A stretch of DNA of 64,000 nt from Rhodospirillales bacterium (GTDB taxonomy: Bacteria; Pseudomonadota; Alphaproteobacteria; ATCC43930; CGMCC-115725), in contig JAQGIC010000005.1 in the NCBI GenBank assembly GCA_028288725.1, positions 1 through 64,000 of the forward strand, written 5' to 3'. The notes below the pieces were generated by a model. The model was not told the DNA's origin and did not search any database. It worked only from the letters and a program-made list of their open reading frames with translations. A program made the translations under genes and the position numbers. This document shows, one piece after another, positions 25,734-34,968 of the stretch (positions within the stretch are counted from its first letter, which is position 1; every line of letters begins with the position of its first letter).

Positions 25734-27032
25734 ATGACCAAGCCGCCCGCCTACGGGTTTGAGACCCTGGCCGTTCATGCCGGCACGCCCCCCGACGCCA
25801 CGACCGGCGCCCGCGCCATGCCGATCTATCAGACGACGGCCTATGTGTTCGAGGATGTCGACCAGGCCGCCTCGCTGTTTAATCTGCAAAGCTATGGCTA
25901 CATCTATTCGCGCCTGACCAACCCGACCGTGGCGGCGCTGGAAGAGCGCATGGCGACATTGGAGGGCGGCCGCGGTGCTGTCTGTTGCGCGTCAGGCCAT
26001 GCCGCCCAACTGCTCGCTTTTTTCGGCTTCATGACGCCCGGGGCCTCGTTCCTGGCGTCCAACCGGCTCTATGGCGGATCCATCACCCAGTTCGGCCGCA
26101 GCTTCACCAAATTCGGCTGGAACGCTAAATTCGTCGACCAGACCGATCCGGACAATTTCAAGCGTGCGCTGGACGAGGCCGAGGATTGCCGGGCGATCTT
26201 CGTCGAAAGCCTGGCCAACCCGGGCGGCGTGGTGACCGATCTGGAAGCGGTCGCGCGGATCGCCCAGGATGCCGGCATCCTGTTCATCGTCGACAACACC
26301 ATGGCATCGCCCTACCTCTGCCGGCCGATCGAGCATGGCGCCGATCTGGTGGTGCATTCGACCACCAAGTTCCTGGGCGGCCACGGCCAGGCCATGGGCG
26401 GCTGCGTCGTCGATTCCGGCAAGTTCGATTGGTCGCAAAGCGCCAAATACGCGACGCTGGCCGAACCGGAGCCGGCCTATCACGGTCTGCGTTTCCAGGA
26501 GACGTTCGGCGACCTCGCCTTCACCGTCCATGGCCATGCGGTCGGCTTGCGCGATCTCGGCCCGGCCATGGCGCCGATGAACGCGTTCCTGACCCTGACC
26601 GGCATCGAGACCCTGGCGCTGCGCATGGAGCGTCACGTCGCCAATGCCGAGGCCGTCGCGCGTTTCCTGGCCGAGCATCCGGCCGTCGACTGGGTGTCCT
26701 ATGCCGGCCTGCCGTCGAGCCCCTATCACGCGCTCGCCAAGCGCTACCTGCCGAAGGGCGCGGGCTCGGTCTTCACCATCGGCCTGAAGGGCGGCTACGA
26801 GGCCGGCATCAAGCTGGTCGAGGGGGTCGAGCTGTTCTCCCATCTCGCCAATATCGGCGATACCAAGTCGCTGATTCTGCATCCGGCCTCGACAACGCAC
26901 CGGCAATTGACCGAGGCTCAACAGATTGCCGCCGGCGCCGGCCCCGAGGTCGTGCGCCTGTCGATCGGCATCGAACAACGCGAGGATCTGATCCGCGATC
27001 TGGATCAGGCGCTCGCCAAGACGGTGGTCTGA
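25734..27032 (+). CDS. metY: O-acetylhomoserine sulfhydrylase (MetY type)
   Basis: 432 residues, the MetY length (MetB and MetC are shorter). Motifs are the N-terminus FETLAVHAGTPPD, YIYSRLTNPTVAALEERMA, VESLANPGG, FIVDNTMASPYL, the PLP lysine Lys212 in HSTTKFLGGHG, and the C-terminal ILHPASTTHRQL. It is a PLP enzyme that makes homocysteine (or methionine) from O-acetylhomoserine and sulfide or methanethiol. The ATG at 25734 has GAGG nine bases before it. It is followed by the FAH gene after four bases, a probable operon. Confidence 0.9.
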   Translation: MTKPPAYGFETLAVHAGTPPDATTGARAMPIYQTTAYVFEDVDQAASLFNLQSYGYIYSRLTNPTVAALEERMATLEGGRGAVCCASGHAAQLLAFFGFMTPGASFLASNRLYGGSITQFGRSFTKFGWNAKFVDQTDPDNFKRALDEAEDCRAIFVESLANPGGVVTDLEAVARIAQDAGILFIVDNTMASPYLCRPIEHGADLVVHSTTKFLGGHGQAMGGCVVDSGKFDWSQSAKYATLAEPEPAYHGLRFQETFGDLAFTVHGHAVGLRDLGPAMAPMNAFLTLTGIETLALRMERHVANAEAVARFLAEHPAVDWVSYAGLPSSPYHALAKRYLPKGAGSVFTIGLKGGYEAGIKLVEGVELFSHLANIGDTKSLILHPASTTHRQLTEAQQIAAGAGPEVVRLSIGIEQREDLIRDLDQALAKTVV

Positions 27033-27036
27033 CGCC

Positions 27037-27804
27037 ATGACGCTCTGGGTGCGCTTTTCGCAAGGTCACATCGTAGGCTTCGGCACGCTCGCGGGCGACC
27101 AAATCGCCGAGCACCAGGGTCTGATGCTCGACGGCTCTGCCCCGACCGGCCGCCGCATCCCGCTGGCCGAGGTCACGCTCCTCACGCCCACGGTGCCGAC
27201 CAAATTTATCGGCCTGTGGAACAATTTTCATGCTTCGGCGGCGAAGAACGGCAACGCGATCCCGGCCGAGCCGCTGTATTTCCTGAAAGGACCCAATTCC
27301 TTTCATCCGACCGGGGCGCCGATCCGCGTGCCGCCGAAATACGAGGGCAAGATCCTCTATGAGGGCGAGTTGGGCATCGTCATCGGCCGCTCCCTGTTCG
27401 ACGTGGACGAGGACGAGGCCGAAGCCGGCATCTTCGGCTATACCTGCGTCAACGACGTGACGGCCCTCGACGTGCTGCGCCGGGACCCGAGCTTCGTGCA
27501 ATGGACCCGGGCCAAGAGCTTCGACACGTTCGGCATTTTCGGGCCCGCCATCGCGACCGGGCTCGATCCGGCGACCCTCACGATCCGGACGTTGGTCGAC
27601 GGCCGCGAGCGCCAGAACTATGCGGCCAGCGACATGATTTTCCAGCCCAAGCAGATCGTCAGCCTGATCTCGCGCGATATGACGCTGGAGCCCGGCGACA
27701 TCATCGCCTGCGGCACGTCGCTCGGCGCCGGACCGATGCGGCCCGGCGCCGAAGTCGAGGTCGTGATCGAGGGCATCGGCATCCTCGCCAACCGGCTTGC
27801 CTAA
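27037..27804 (+). CDS. Fumarylacetoacetate hydrolase (FAH) family protein
   Basis: 255 residues. The metal-binding motif is in GKILYEGELGIVIGR (the E-x-E pair) with the Asp partner in YTCVNDVTALDV, followed by KSFDTFGIFGPAIA and GTSLGAGPMRPGAEVEVVIE near the end. Family members cleave or decarboxylate beta-diketo or 2-hydroxyhepta-2,4-diene-dioate type compounds using Mg or Mn. It starts four bases after metY, so it is probably co-transcribed. The substrate is not determinable. Confidence 0.87.
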   Translation: MTLWVRFSQGHIVGFGTLAGDQIAEHQGLMLDGSAPTGRRIPLAEVTLLTPTVPTKFIGLWNNFHASAAKNGNAIPAEPLYFLKGPNSFHPTGAPIRVPPKYEGKILYEGELGIVIGRSLFDVDEDEAEAGIFGYTCVNDVTALDVLRRDPSFVQWTRAKSFDTFGIFGPAIATGLDPATLTIRTLVDGRERQNYAASDMIFQPKQIVSLISRDMTLEPGDIIACGTSLGAGPMRPGAEVEVVIEGIGILANRLA

Positions 27805-27807
27805 GGC

Positions 27808-27957
27808 ACTGTTGACGAATAACTGCTTCAACTTTCTTGTCGTCATTCCCGCGGAGGCGGGAATCCAGAGTGGCAGAGATCCATCGCTTGCTCTGGATTC
27901 CCGCTTTCGCGGGAATGACGAAACAGAAGCAATGACGCACTTATTTTTGGACAACCC
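27808..27957. repeat. REP/MITE-like palindrome of the ATTCCCGC..GCGGGAAT type
   Basis: CGTCATTCCCGC (27841-27852) and GCGGGAATGACG (27909-27920) are outer inverted arms; inside them GCGGGAATCCAGAG pairs with CTCTGGATTCCCGC. Such repeats are widespread in proteobacteria. Weakly similar ends (GTTGACGAATAA at about 27812 and, inverted, GTTGTCCAAAAATAA near 27955) suggest a miniature mobile element of ~150 bp. It lies between convergent genes. A 79-residue open frame over it is spurious. Confidence 0.75.
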
Positions 27958-28812
27958 CTAAGCGGTCCGGAACACCAGGACCAGCCCCACGAGGATCGCC
28001 GCCATGCCGGCGAGGCTCAAGGGCGCCATCGGATTGCCGAGGAAGGCGTAATCCATCGCCGCCGTCACCGCCGGCACGAGATAGAACAGGCTGGTGACAT
28101 TGACCAGGTTGCCGGCCTGGATCAGCCGGTAGAACAGCAGCGTGGCCCCGACCGAGATCACCAATCCCATCCAGCCCAGTTCGAGCAGGAACGCGCCGGT
28201 GAGATCGAAGCCGAACGGCTCGAACGGCAGGCAGGCCACGCACAGGACCAGGCTGACGCCATATTGCAGCGGCAGCAGCGTCGCCGGCGCCTGCTTCACG
28301 CCCTTCTGCAGGATGGCGCCGATGGTCATGCAGCCGAGCGCCGCCAGCGCGAAGCCGATGCCCAGGACCGACAGGCGCGCCTGGCCGATGCTCTGATAGA
28401 CGACCAGCACCAGCCCCGCGAGCGCCAGGCCCAGCCCCAGAACACGCATCCCGGAAAAGCGCCGCTCCAGCAGCACGAGCGTCAGGATCGGCTGCACGCC
28501 CAGCACGGTCGCCAGCACGCCCGGCGTCACCCCGTGATGCAGCGCCAGGATGTAGCAGATCGAATAGCTGCCGATCAGCAGGGCGCCCGTCGCGGCGACC
28601 CGACCGCGTGTGCCCTTGGCCGGCAGCCACTGCCGACGGGCGAGGCCGATCGCCAGCAGCACCGCGAACGCGAGGCCGAAGCGCAGGATCAGAAACGCCA
28701 GCGGCGTCGCATGCCCGAGCCCCAGCTTGGCCGCGATGGCACCGCTGCTCCACAGCAGCACGAACAGGCTCGTCGAGCCGAAAGCGGTCAAAGCCGCCTT
28801 GTCGATTTTCAT
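27958..28812 (-). CDS. EamA/DMT-family transporter
   Basis: 284 residues with about ten helices in two EamA repeats. The first has FVLLWSSGAIAAKLGLGHAT, and the second YGVSLVLCVACLPFEPFGF and GATLLFYRLIQAGNL. Probably an inner-membrane metabolite exporter or uptake permease; the substrate is unknown. The TAG stop abuts the repeat at 27808-27957. It is monocistronic, with the start near 28812 and an ordinary ~320-bp gap before putA's 3' end. Confidence 0.85.
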   Translation of the reverse strand: MKIDKAALTAFGSTSLFVLLWSSGAIAAKLGLGHATPLAFLILRFGLAFAVLLAIGLARRQWLPAKGTRGRVAATGALLIGSYSICYILALHHGVTPGVLATVLGVQPILTLVLLERRFSGMRVLGLGLALAGLVLVVYQSIGQARLSVLGIGFALAALGCMTIGAILQKGVKQAPATLLPLQYGVSLVLCVACLPFEPFGFDLTGAFLLELGWMGLVISVGATLLFYRLIQAGNLVNVTSLFYLVPAVTAAMDYAFLGNPMAPLSLAGMAAILVGLVLVFRTA

Positions 28813-29131
28813 CAGATTTCCCCGTCGGGAGATAGTCAGGACTCCAGCCGCGCGTCGGCGCGGGGGATCACATCAGCCGGAGTGCGTCAGGAAACTTGGC
28901 TATCAGCCAAGCACGGCCGCGGGAGGCGGCGGCGCGACAGGGGGCGCGGCGATCGACCGGAGAATGCGCGCAATGGGGGTCATGATTTCGGCCGATCGTT
29001 TTTGGTTCGTCCGGGAGCTTCGGATGTGCGGCAGGCTTTGTCAACCGAGTGACGGCAACACCCTCACCCCGGCCCTTGTATCTAGGCATCGGCACTGAAT
29101 TGTGATGAGAAACGGGTGAGGGGCGTGCCCC
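28813..29131. other. 319-bp region between the EamA gene and the putA stop
   Basis: There is no convincing gene; a 75-codon minus-strand frame (28868-29095) lacks a ribosome-binding site and domain. An inverted repeat CCCTCACCC (29061-29069) and GGGTGAGGG (29114-29122) just past the putA stop may act as its terminator. The left part must hold the EamA promoter. Confidence 0.5.
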
Positions 29132-32100
29132 CTACCCGATCGTCATCAGACTGGCATTGCCGCCGGCGGCCGCCGTGTTCGTGCTGATCGAGCGTTCGGC
29201 GACCAGCCATTCCAGCGGGTAATCCTCGGTGCCGTCGGCCAGCGCGTCGCGGTCGATGCCATAGACCGGCACGATCGGGCCGGCCAGTGCCGCCGCCTGC
29301 TGGTTGACCGATTTCAGCGCGTCGCTGTCGCCCTCGAACAGCACGGCGGCGATCGGGCCGGCCGCGGTCCAGTCCTCGGCGGACGAGACCCAGCCCTTGA
29401 GCGGCGCCGGCAGGCGCGCCACCAGTTGCTTCAGGCCGGGCGACACCTGCACCAGCACCTTGTTGCCGGTCGCGAGCGCGGCACCGATCTGCAGCAGCAG
29501 GCCGGGCTCGGTCTGGGCCAGACAGGCGATCGTGCCCCGCGGCTGGATCACATAGGTGTTGCGCTCGCCGACCGGGCCGGCCAGATCCTTCACCGTGCCG
29601 GCAAGCGAGACCGCCAGATAGCGCCCGCAACGCTCGGCGGCGGCGGTGTGCCCTTGCGCCGTCAGCCAACTGCGATAGGCGACGGCCACGGCCGGCGGCG
29701 CGCCGGCATCCTCGGCCGGCAGGTGGCCGCCGGGGCGGGCCGCCAGCAGGCGCGACAGATAGAGCGGGCCGCCGGCCTTGGGCCCCGTGCCCGACAGCCC
29801 GTGGCCGCCGAACGGCTGCACGCCGACGACCGCGCCGATCAGGTTGCGGTTCACATAGATGTTGCCGGCGCCGATCTTCTCGGTTACCCGCACGATGGTC
29901 TCGTCGATGCGGGTATGGACGCCGAAGGTCAGGCCGTAGCCGGCCGCGTTGATCTCGTCCAGCAGCTGGTCCAGCCGGTCGCGCTTGTAGCGCACGACAT
30001 GCAGCACGGGCCCGAACACCTCGCGCTTCAACTCGGTGAAGCTGTCGAGCTCGATCAGGGTCGGCGCGACGAAGGTGCCGTGCTTGGTCGCCGCCGGCAG
30101 CGGCAGCTCCTCGACCTTGCGGCCCTTCGCCTTGAGGGCCGCGACATGCTTCAGGATGCCGACCTTGGCCTCCTGGCTGATGACCGGACCGACATCGACC
30201 GCGAGCCGGTCGGGATTGCCCACGACCAGCTCGGCCATGGCGCCCTTGAGCATGGTCAGCACCCGGTCGGCTGCCTCTTCCTGCAAGCACAGCACGCGCA
30301 GCGCCGAGCAGCGCTGGCCGGCGCTGTCGAACGCGCTCATCAGCACGTCGCCCACGACCTGTTCCGGGAGCGCCGAGCTATCGACGATCAGCGCGTTCTG
30401 GCCGCCGGTCTCGGCGATCAGCGGGATGGGCTTGCCCTCGGGGCTCAGGCGTTCCGACAGGGTCTTCTGGATGAGCCGCGCCACCTCGGTCGAGCCGGTG
30501 AACATCACCGCCCGGCCGCGCGGATCGGCCACCAGGCGCGCACCGACGTCGCCGGCGCCCGGCAAGAGCTGCACCGCCCCTTCCGGCACGCCGGCCTCCC
30601 GCAGCAGCTGGATCGCGACCGCGGCAATCAGCGGCGTTTCCTCCGCGGGCTTCGCCAGGACGGGATTGCCCGCTGCCAGCGCGGCCGCAACCTGACCGGT
30701 GAAGATCGCCAGCGGAAAATTCCACGGGCTGATGCAGACCACGGGGCCGAGCGGGCGATGGCTGTCGTTCGAGAAGGACGCTTCGACCTGATGGGCGTAA
30801 TAGCGCAGGAAATCGACCGCCTCGCGCACCTCGGCGATGGCGTTCGGCAGCGACTTTCCGGCCTCGCGCACGATCAGGCCCAGGAGCTGCGGCATCCGCG
30901 TCTCCATCAGGTCGGCCGCGCGCTTCAGGCAACCGGCGCGCTCGTCCGGCGGGGTCGATTGCCAGATCGGCGCGGCCGCGACCGCATGGGCCATGGCGGC
31001 ATCGACCTGGTTGGCCGAGGCTTCGATCACCATGCCGACCAGATCGCGATGGTTGGCCGGATTGCGCACCTCGCGCGCCGGCCCGTCCTGCGGCCCGTCG
31101 GCCAAGAGCGGCATCGCCCGATAGGCGGTATCGCCGCTCGACAGCAAGGCGGCCGACAGCGAGGCCAGACGCTGTTCGTTCGCGAGGTCCAGGCCGGCGG
31201 AGTTCGGCCGCTCCGCGCCGAACAGATCGCGCGGCAGGGCGATCTTGGCATGGGTGGCGCCGACCGGCTCGACCGCCTTGGCCTGCTCGATCGGGTCGGC
31301 GATCATCTCCTCGATCGAGATGCTCTCGTCGGCGATGCGGTTGACGAACGAGGTGTTGGCGCCATTCTCCAGCAGGCGGCGGACCAGATAGGCCAACAAG
31401 GTCTCGTGCGTGCCGACCGGCGCATAGATGCGGCACGGGCGGTTCAGCTTGCCTGGGCCCACGACCTCCTCATACAGCGGCTCGCCCATGCCATGCAGGC
31501 ACTGGAACTCGTATTGACCGGCGTAGTAGTTGCCGCCCGCCATGGCATGGATCGTCGCGAGCGTATGGCCGTTGTGGGTGGCGAATTGCGGGAAGACCGC
31601 GTCCGGCACCGCCAGCAGCTTGCGCGCGCAGGCGAGGTAGGACACATCGGTGTGGATCTTGCGGGTGAAGACCGGGAAGCCCTCCAGCCCATCCTGCTGG
31701 GCGCGCTTGATCTCGCTGTCCCAATAGGCGCCCTTGACCAGGCGGACCATCAGCCGATGGCCGCTGCGCCGCGCCAGGTCGATGATGTAGTCGAGCACGA
31801 AGGGCGCGCGCTTCTGATAGGCCTGGACGACGAAGCCGATGCCGTTCCAGCCCGCCAGTTCCGGCGCGAAGCACAAGGCCTCCAAGAGATCGAGCGACAG
31901 CTCCAGCCGGTCCGCCTCCTCCGCATCGATATTGATGCCGATATCGTAGCTGCGGCCGAGCATGACCAGCGCCTTCAGGCGCGGCAGCAGCTCGCCCATG
32001 ACCCGGTCGGCTTGCGCGCGGGAATAGCGCGGGTGGAGCGCCGACAGCTTGATCGAGATGCCCGGCCCCTCGTAGATGCCGCGCCGCGCCGCCGCCTTGC

Positions 32101-33019
32101 CGATGGCGTGGATCGCCTGCTCATAGTCGGCGTAATAGCGCTCGGCATCGCGCGCCGTCGTCGCCGCCTCGCCCAGCATGTCATAGGAATAGCGGAAGCC
32201 CTTTGCCTCCAGCTTACGACTGTTGGCGAGCGCTTCCGAGATGGTCTGGCCGGTGACGAACTGCTCGCCCATCATGCGCATGGCGATATCGACGCCCTTG
32301 CGAATGAGCGGCTCGCCGCCCTTGCCGATCAGGCGCGTCAGCGCCGAGGACAGGCCCGATTCGCTGGATGTCGTGGTCAGGCGCCCGGTCACGACCAGGC
32401 CCCAGGTCGCGGCATTGACGAACAGGGACGGGCTGTTGCCGACATGGGAATGCCAGTCGCCGACGCTGATCTTGTCGCGGATCAGCGCATCGCGCGTGGC
32501 CCGGTCGGGAATGCGCAGCAGCGCCTCGGCCAGGCACATGAGGGCGACGCCCTCCTGGCTCGACAGCGAATATTCATGGATCAGGCCTTCGACGCCGCCG
32601 CCCCGGCGCTTGCCGCGCAATGCCTCGACCAGCTTGCGCGCCAATTGCCGACCCTGTTCGGCGACCGGCGCCGGCAGGGTCGCCTCGCTGATCAGCAGCG
32701 GCAGGCATTCCGGCTCCGGCCGGCGATAGGCCGCCGTGATCTTGGCGCGCAGCACGGTCTGCGGCTGGACGTTCTGGGCGAATTCCAGGAAAGGCTGGGC
32801 GCCCGCCTCATGATCCACGATGCCGTCGAGCGCGTCGGCCGCATGGGCGCCCTCGCCCACGACCGACGCCAGATCGTCGCCACGCTCGACCCTTTCGAGA
32901 ATGGTCACGATCGATTGCTTGATCAGCCAATGGGGCGTGCGCCCCAGGCGTTCGGCGGCTTTCTTGAGGCGGTTGCGCAGATCCTCGTCGATTTTCACGC
33001 CAATCGTGGTCGTCGCCAT
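29132..33019 (-). CDS. putA: Trifunctional PutA: proline dehydrogenase / P5C dehydrogenase / repressor
   Basis: 1295 residues from MATTTIGVKID. Residues 1-45 are the ribbon-helix-helix DNA-binding domain: TTTIGVKID carries Thr5, Gly7 and Lys9, the positions that contact DNA in E. coli PutA, followed by RTPHWLIKQ. Next is the FAD-dependent PRODH barrel (about 200-560: GISIKLSALHPRYS, HRLMVRLVKGAYWD, ATHNGHTLA), then the ALDH domain (ETGGQNALIVD, catalytic Cys904 in SAGQRCSAL) and a C-terminal ALDH-like lid domain. It oxidises proline to glutamate at the membrane and should repress its own gene when proline is scarce. Three GGGTTGC operator-like repeats lie 44-97 bp upstream. A 33-codon upstream extension is not family-like. 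Confidence 0.97.
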   Translation of the reverse strand: MATTTIGVKIDEDLRNRLKKAAERLGRTPHWLIKQSIVTILERVERGDDLASVVGEGAHAADALDGIVDHEAGAQPFLEFAQNVQPQTVLRAKITAAYRRPEPECLPLLISEATLPAPVAEQGRQLARKLVEALRGKRRGGGVEGLIHEYSLSSQEGVALMCLAEALLRIPDRATRDALIRDKISVGDWHSHVGNSPSLFVNAATWGLVVTGRLTTTSSESGLSSALTRLIGKGGEPLIRKGVDIAMRMMGEQFVTGQTISEALANSRKLEAKGFRYSYDMLGEAATTARDAERYYADYEQAIHAIGKAAARRGIYEGPGISIKLSALHPRYSRAQADRVMGELLPRLKALVMLGRSYDIGINIDAEEADRLELSLDLLEALCFAPELAGWNGIGFVVQAYQKRAPFVLDYIIDLARRSGHRLMVRLVKGAYWDSEIKRAQQDGLEGFPVFTRKIHTDVSYLACARKLLAVPDAVFPQFATHNGHTLATIHAMAGGNYYAGQYEFQCLHGMGEPLYEEVVGPGKLNRPCRIYAPVGTHETLLAYLVRRLLENGANTSFVNRIADESISIEEMIADPIEQAKAVEPVGATHAKIALPRDLFGAERPNSAGLDLANEQRLASLSAALLSSGDTAYRAMPLLADGPQDGPAREVRNPANHRDLVGMVIEASANQVDAAMAHAVAAAPIWQSTPPDERAGCLKRAADLMETRMPQLLGLIVREAGKSLPNAIAEVREAVDFLRYYAHQVEASFSNDSHRPLGPVVCISPWNFPLAIFTGQVAAALAAGNPVLAKPAEETPLIAAVAIQLLREAGVPEGAVQLLPGAGDVGARLVADPRGRAVMFTGSTEVARLIQKTLSERLSPEGKPIPLIAETGGQNALIVDSSALPEQVVGDVLMSAFDSAGQRCSALRVLCLQEEAADRVLTMLKGAMAELVVGNPDRLAVDVGPVISQEAKVGILKHVAALKAKGRKVEELPLPAATKHGTFVAPTLIELDSFTELKREVFGPVLHVVRYKRDRLDQLLDEINAAGYGLTFGVHTRIDETIVRVTEKIGAGNIYVNRNLIGAVVGVQPFGGHGLSGTGPKAGGPLYLSRLLAARPGGHLPAEDAGAPPAVAVAYRSWLTAQGHTAAAERCGRYLAVSLAGTVKDLAGPVGERNTYVIQPRGTIACLAQTEPGLLLQIGAALATGNKVLVQVSPGLKQLVARLPAPLKGWVSSAEDWTAAGPIAAVLFEGDSDALKSVNQQAAALAGPIVPVYGIDRDALADGTEDYPLEWLVAERSISTNTAAAGGNASLMTIG

Positions 33020-33062
33020 GGATCGCCTCGCACCGGAGCATCGGGAAACGGGGCCGCCAGGT

Positions 33063-33116
33063 GCAACCCGCTCACACAAGAGTAGCGCAACCCGCTTCCG
33101 ATGAAAAGCGCAACCC
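33063..33116 (-). promoter_or_regulatory. Triple GGGTTGC operator-like array upstream of putA
   Basis: On the putA strand GGGTTGC occurs at 33116-33110, 33093-33087 and 33069-33063, followed by G or A. The core equals GTTGC(G/A), close to GTTGCA, the known E. coli PutA operator core. Spacing is 23 and 24 bp, about two turns. The same motif recurs upstream of livH (63499-63584). Confidence 0.5.
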
Positions 33117-33165
33117 ACTTCAATTCGTCACCCCCAAGCGCATTCGCGGGACGACGAGGGAGGCC

Positions 33166-34065
33166 TTATTCGACGCCCGGGGGATAGCACGAGATCTCGA
33201 CAAGGTTCTGATCCGGATCGCGGAAATAGACCGACTGCATGGGCCCGAGCGCGCCCGGCCGCTCGACCGGGCCCAGCTCGATCGCCACGCCCGCGGCGGC
33301 CAATCGTTCCTGGATCGTAACGAGCGAGACGTTCGAGATCAGACAGAAATCGCCGGCGCCGGGCGTGGGATGCAGCGCGCGCGGCGACCATTCCCGGCCG
33401 TGGGTGTGCAGATTGATCTTGTGCCGGCCGAACCGGATGGCGCGGCGCGCGCCCGGGCCCTTGATCACGCTCACCCCGATCGCGGCGACGTAGAAGGCGC
33501 AGGTCGCCTCCACATCGGCCACGGTCAGCACGAAATGATCGATGCGGTCGATCAGGTGCTGATCGACCGTCCGCGTTCCGGCGCGCGCCATGCCGTCATG
33601 GGGGCCCATCGGCCGCGCCGGCGCATCGGTCCAGCCATCCTTGCGCGTCGCCTGATGCTCCGGATTGAGCGGATAGAGGATACGGTTCTCGGGCTTGGCC
33701 GGCTCGCCGACCACCAGCAGCCGCACGTCGCGGTCGCTGTTGTTGAGGAAACAGTGCGATTGCCCGGTGCCCGCCGGAAATCCGACCGCGTCGCCCGGCA
33801 CCAGCGGATGGAGCACGCCGTCGAGCCAGACGTCGGGATAGCCCTCGATCACATAGACGAATTCCTGCTCGGCACTCTCGGCATGCGGAAAGGAGGTGCG
33901 CCGTCCGGGCGGCACCAACTCGTGATGGATGCCCAGCCGGGTCAGGCCGAAGTGCCGCGCGAACGGGCTGTCGATGCTCAGCAGTTCGTCGCTGCCGGGG
34001 TAATGGGCATCATCCGGAACCTGGATCTCGGAATAATGGCGAATGCAATCGGGGCGATCGGTCAT
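33166..34065 (-). CDS. Cupin-VOC (glyoxalase) fusion protein
   Basis: About 299 residues from MTDRPDCIRHYSE. The N-terminal ~150 residues are a cupin: LGIHHELVPPGRRTSFPHAE, EQEFVYVIEG and GTGQSHCFL carry His and Glu residues of the usual metal site. The C-terminal ~130 residues are a VOC domain (IDHFVLTVADVEATCAFYV, INLHTHGREW, SVYFRDPDQNLVEISCY) with His and Glu metal ligands. Both folds bind metals and often act as dioxygenases, isomerases or lyases. The fusion suggests sequential or regulated action on one ligand; the substrate is unknown. It is the minus-strand gene upstream of putA, its 3' end facing the putA operator region. Confidence 0.75.
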   Translation of the reverse strand: MTDRPDCIRHYSEIQVPDDAHYPGSDELLSIDSPFARHFGLTRLGIHHELVPPGRRTSFPHAESAEQEFVYVIEGYPDVWLDGVLHPLVPGDAVGFPAGTGQSHCFLNNSDRDVRLLVVGEPAKPENRILYPLNPEHQATRKDGWTDAPARPMGPHDGMARAGTRTVDQHLIDRIDHFVLTVADVEATCAFYVAAIGVSVIKGPGARRAIRFGRHKINLHTHGREWSPRALHPTPGAGDFCLISNVSLVTIQERLAAAGVAIELGPVERPGALGPMQSVYFRDPDQNLVEISCYPPGVE

Positions 34066-34185
34066 GGGACCGATGATCGCGCCAAAGCGCTGCGCCGCCA
34101 AGAGGAGGATCGGAAAAATTTGCGGCGTCCGGGCCGGCCCCTGGATCACCGCACCAGGGGCCGGGCCCGACCATCGAGGGGATGA

Positions 34186-34749
34186 TCAGGGCGTGGCGTT
34201 CTTCATCGTGCCCTCGACGACGCGCGACAGATCGCCGTCGGTGATCCGGCGGAACGTCACCTTGATGCCGTCCTCGGTCAGCTGCCGCTTCGTGCTCATG
34301 ATGGTTTCCGCGCCCTTTGCATCGACCGTCAGAACGTCGACGACCAAGGTACTGCCGACGACATGGGCCCAACCGCACCCCTTCCGCTTGGTGAGATCGG
34401 TGCACGCCTTCTGGGCCGCCCAGCGCCCCGTCGTGCCGATCGGCTCGAACACCTGATGCACCGCGGTGGCGCCGGTCGGCTCGGCGACGACCCGCGTCTC
34501 CTTGTCGGACATCGTCGTCATCAGGGAGTTGCGCACCTCGAAGCCGTTGGCGCCGACCTTCTTGATCTCGACCTCGATATTTCGGTCCATCGCCTTGGGC
34601 GTGTCGGCCACATAGTCGGTGACGGTGCCGGTACCGACCCAATGGCCGAAAAAGCGGCTGTCGATCGAGGCGGCGTTGGCCGCACCGGCGGAGCTCAGCA
34701 GGATGATGCTTGCGGCGGCAATACGGAAGAAGCAGGCAAAGGGTTTCAT
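34186..34749 (-). CDS. Secreted protein of unknown function
   Basis: 187 residues with a clear signal peptide (FRIAAASIILLSSAGAANAA). The mature part is rich in beta-strand patterns (FFGHWVGTGTVTDYV, RNIEVEIKKVGANGFEV, STLVVDVLTVDAKGAE) with lipocalin- or DUF-like spacing, but no family is recognised. Two Cys (KACTDLTKRKGCGW) could form a disulfide in the periplasm. It is a single gene with 120 bp before the cupin-VOC gene downstream. Confidence 0.6.
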   Translation of the reverse strand: MKPFACFFRIAAASIILLSSAGAANAASIDSRFFGHWVGTGTVTDYVADTPKAMDRNIEVEIKKVGANGFEVRNSLMTTMSDKETRVVAEPTGATAVHQVFEPIGTTGRWAAQKACTDLTKRKGCGWAHVVGSTLVVDVLTVDAKGAETIMSTKRQLTEDGIKVTFRRITDGDLSRVVEGTMKNATP

Positions 34750-34920
34750 CCAAATTCTCCATAGGGACGGCCCATCCGTCCTCACAGCGAAACCGTGTTT
34801 CGTGCATCAAGGAATTTGGCGGAATCCCACTGGCTTGCGATGTGTCCGCGCTCACAGGCGAAGTGCCCGGGCCGCCGCCTCCGGCGGCGAGGCGCCGGCG
34901 AATAGGCCGCTGGTGCCAAC

Positions 34921-34953
34921 AAAAAAGGGCCCCCGGTTTCCCGTGAAGCCCTT
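34921..34953 (-). terminator. Rho-independent terminator of tRNA-Pro
   Basis: AAGGGC and GCCCTT (outer ends 34925-34930 and 34948-34953) form the stem. On the minus strand the stem is followed by TTTTTTGTTGG. Confidence 0.65.
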
Positions 34954-34968
34954 GATCGGATTTTTCGG

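Noticed and set aside
27701-27940. 79-residue open frame MRHCFCFVIPAKAGIQ...
   Set aside because: It is the translation of the ATTCCCGC-type repeat, a common spurious prediction.
28868-29095. 75-codon minus-strand frame near putA's 3' end
   Set aside because: Low-complexity Arg/Pro-rich sequence without a ribosome-binding site, in the noncoding gap.
29426-33085. A 1219-codon open frame on the plus strand opposite putA
   Set aside because: It is a shadow of a GC-rich gene: His/Asp/Arg-rich, no domain, no ribosome-binding site, and it mirrors putA exactly. The same applies to the 580-codon frame opposite the PA14 gene and the 544-codon frame opposite glyA.
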